Positions 5,876 through 6,481 of a stretch of 6,481 nucleotides of DNA are shown here, one piece after another; position 1 is the first letter of the stretch; every line of letters starts with the position of its first letter. The translations under genes and the position numbers were made by a program. The notes beneath the pieces are model-generated. The model had not been told where the DNA came from and ran no database searches. It was given only the letters and a program-made list of their open reading frames with translations. Origin of the DNA: Planctomicrobium sp. (GTDB lineage: Bacteria > Planctomycetota > Planctomycetia > Planctomycetales > Planctomycetaceae); the NCBI GenBank assembly GCA_029259835.1, contig JAJDEL010000228.1, forward strand, positions 1-6,481, read 5' to 3'.

Positions 5876-5970
5876 ACTTCGTGACGCTCGGATACGGCTT
5901 GAAGTGGTATTCAGTAAGGTATGCTGGAACGACTCATCTTGCTGAGTGCACTGGTTGAAGCGACGTAAGA

Positions 5971-6045
5971 TCCGCTGGCGGACCATTCATCGCGTGTCAA
6001 GCTGCCAATCGGTCCGCACAGCGGACCCTACCTGGCTTGTGACGC
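5971..6045. repeat. Compound inverted-repeat element (REP-like or bidirectional terminator) between convergent genes
   Basis: A perfect hairpin GGTCCGC (6011-6017) / GCGGACC (6021-6027) with an ACA loop sits inside a larger stem. The outer stem has GCGT (5992-5995) with ACGC (6042-6045) and CAAGC (5998-6002) with GCTTG (6035-6039), separated by a 2x2 internal loop. Just to the left, TCCGC-TG-GCGGA (5971-5982) is another palindrome, and GCGGACC recurs at 5978-5984. No T-run is adjacent. The placement between converging genes fits either a REP-type repeat or a transcription-end structure. Confidence 0.6.
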
Positions 6046-6124
6046 ATTCATCATGTTTCTTCGTGCTCTTTGTGACCAATGTGGTTCATAAAATAATGCC
6101 TCGCAAGTGATTGAATCGCTATCG

Positions 6125-6481
6125 TCACCAATTCTTGGCAACTTCTACGACTTTCTCCAGTGCGTAAGAAAATGCGCCGTAGGCGCCTGGGTTGAACAAA
6201 ACGAAGGTGACCAGTTTGGGTGCTTCTTGTTCTCTTAAAAACTCCGCAACAGTCATCAAAGAATTCTGTGCAGCGAGGTCCATCGGATAGCCGTAGACGC
6301 CTGTGCTGAGGGCAGGAAATGCAATCGAATCGCAGTGATGTTCAAGTGCGAGTTGGAGGCAGTTTTGAAAAGCGGATCGCAGCAAATCTGCTTCGCCGCG
6401 CAATCCACCATTCCAGACTGGCCCAACGGTGTGAATCACGTATTTGCAAGAGAGATTCCCTGCCGAACTGATCACAGCGTT
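6125..6481 (-). CDS. Macro-domain protein (ADP-ribose / O-acetyl-ADP-ribose hydrolase type), C-terminal part, cut by the window edge
   Basis: The 118 visible residues are the C-terminal two thirds of a macro domain, a soluble fold that binds ADP-ribose. Relatives such as YmdB/MacroD deacetylate O-acetyl-ADP-ribose or remove mono-ADP-ribose from proteins. Seen: NAVISSAGNLSCKYVIHTVGPVW (residues 1-23, split as NAVISSAGNL and CKYVIHTVGPVW) and the phosphate-binding loop AFPALSTGVYGYP (about 55-67), both hallmarks. The Asn/Gly-rich first loop (the 'NAAN...GGGG' segment) that carries the catalytic Asp in active members lies beyond the right edge. Catalytic competence therefore cannot be judged. 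A GTG codon at 6475 could be mistaken for a start, but the frame is open to base 6481 and the family sequence continues upstream. The gene converges on the 5243-5875 gene. The stop is TGA at 6127-6125. Confidence 0.93.
   Translation of the reverse strand, partial: NAVISSAGNLSCKYVIHTVGPVWNGGLRGEADLLRSAFQNCLQLALEHHCDSIAFPALSTGVYGYPMDLAAQNSLMTVAEFLREQEAPKLVTFVLFNPGAYGAFSYALEKVVEVAKNW

Noticed and set aside
5622..5945. Open frame overlapping the end of the 5243-5875 membrane-protein gene
   Set aside because: It is a different register of that gene with no ribosome binding site, and its Ser/Arg/Cys-rich product looks like out-of-frame sequence.
6473..6475. GTG at 6475 as the start of the macro-domain gene
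   Set aside because: The frame continues upstream to the edge (Asn-Ala before the Val), and the macro fold needs the N-terminal strands and first binding loop, which must lie beyond the window.

Overview
The window looks like chromosomal DNA from a planctomycete (Pirellula/Planctomyces-type bacterium). The best evidence is the long, secreted, extremely cysteine-rich protein at 1983-3365. It is built from 16-residue Tyr/Thr/Cys repeats of the planctomycete 'YTV' type. The mixture of metabolic genes with unrecognised lineage-specific membrane proteins, mostly in single-gene units on alternating strands, fits that group. No rRNA, tRNA, CRISPR array, integrase or transposase was seen.

Layout. 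(1) Positions 1-622, minus strand: the N-terminal 207 codons of glgC (ADP-glucose pyrophosphorylase), running off the left edge, with a clear ribosome binding site. (2) About 623-779: divergent intergenic region. (3) 780-1835, plus: an ELM1-family (DUF1022) putative glycosyltransferase. (4) 1836-1982: convergent intergenic region holding a bidirectional terminator and a second, long stem-loop. (5) 1983-3365, minus: the YTV-repeat protein, with a signal peptide and two tandem arrays of 8 and 7 units, each unit exactly 48 bp. (6) 3366-3722: divergent intergenic region with small palindromes. (7) 3723-4547, plus: a TIM-barrel sugar phosphate isomerase/epimerase. (8) 4597-5178 and 5243-5875, plus: two unrecognised integral membrane proteins. 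(9) 5876-6124: convergent spacer with a compound inverted repeat (REP-like or terminator). (10) 6125-6481, minus: the C-terminal 118 residues of a macro-domain (ADP-ribose-binding) protein, cut by the right edge.

The genes do not form one pathway. GlgC belongs to glycogen synthesis, the YTV protein is probably a structural envelope component, the isomerase acts in carbohydrate metabolism, and the macro-domain protein acts on ADP-ribose derivatives. Only the three plus-strand genes from 3723 to 5875 could be co-transcribed, and hairpins after the first two stop codons argue against tight coupling. The most interesting items are the strict 16-residue architecture and higher-order duplication of the YTV protein, the structured convergent spacers, and the two orphan membrane proteins. 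I found no convincing evidence of a wholly new multi-gene system.
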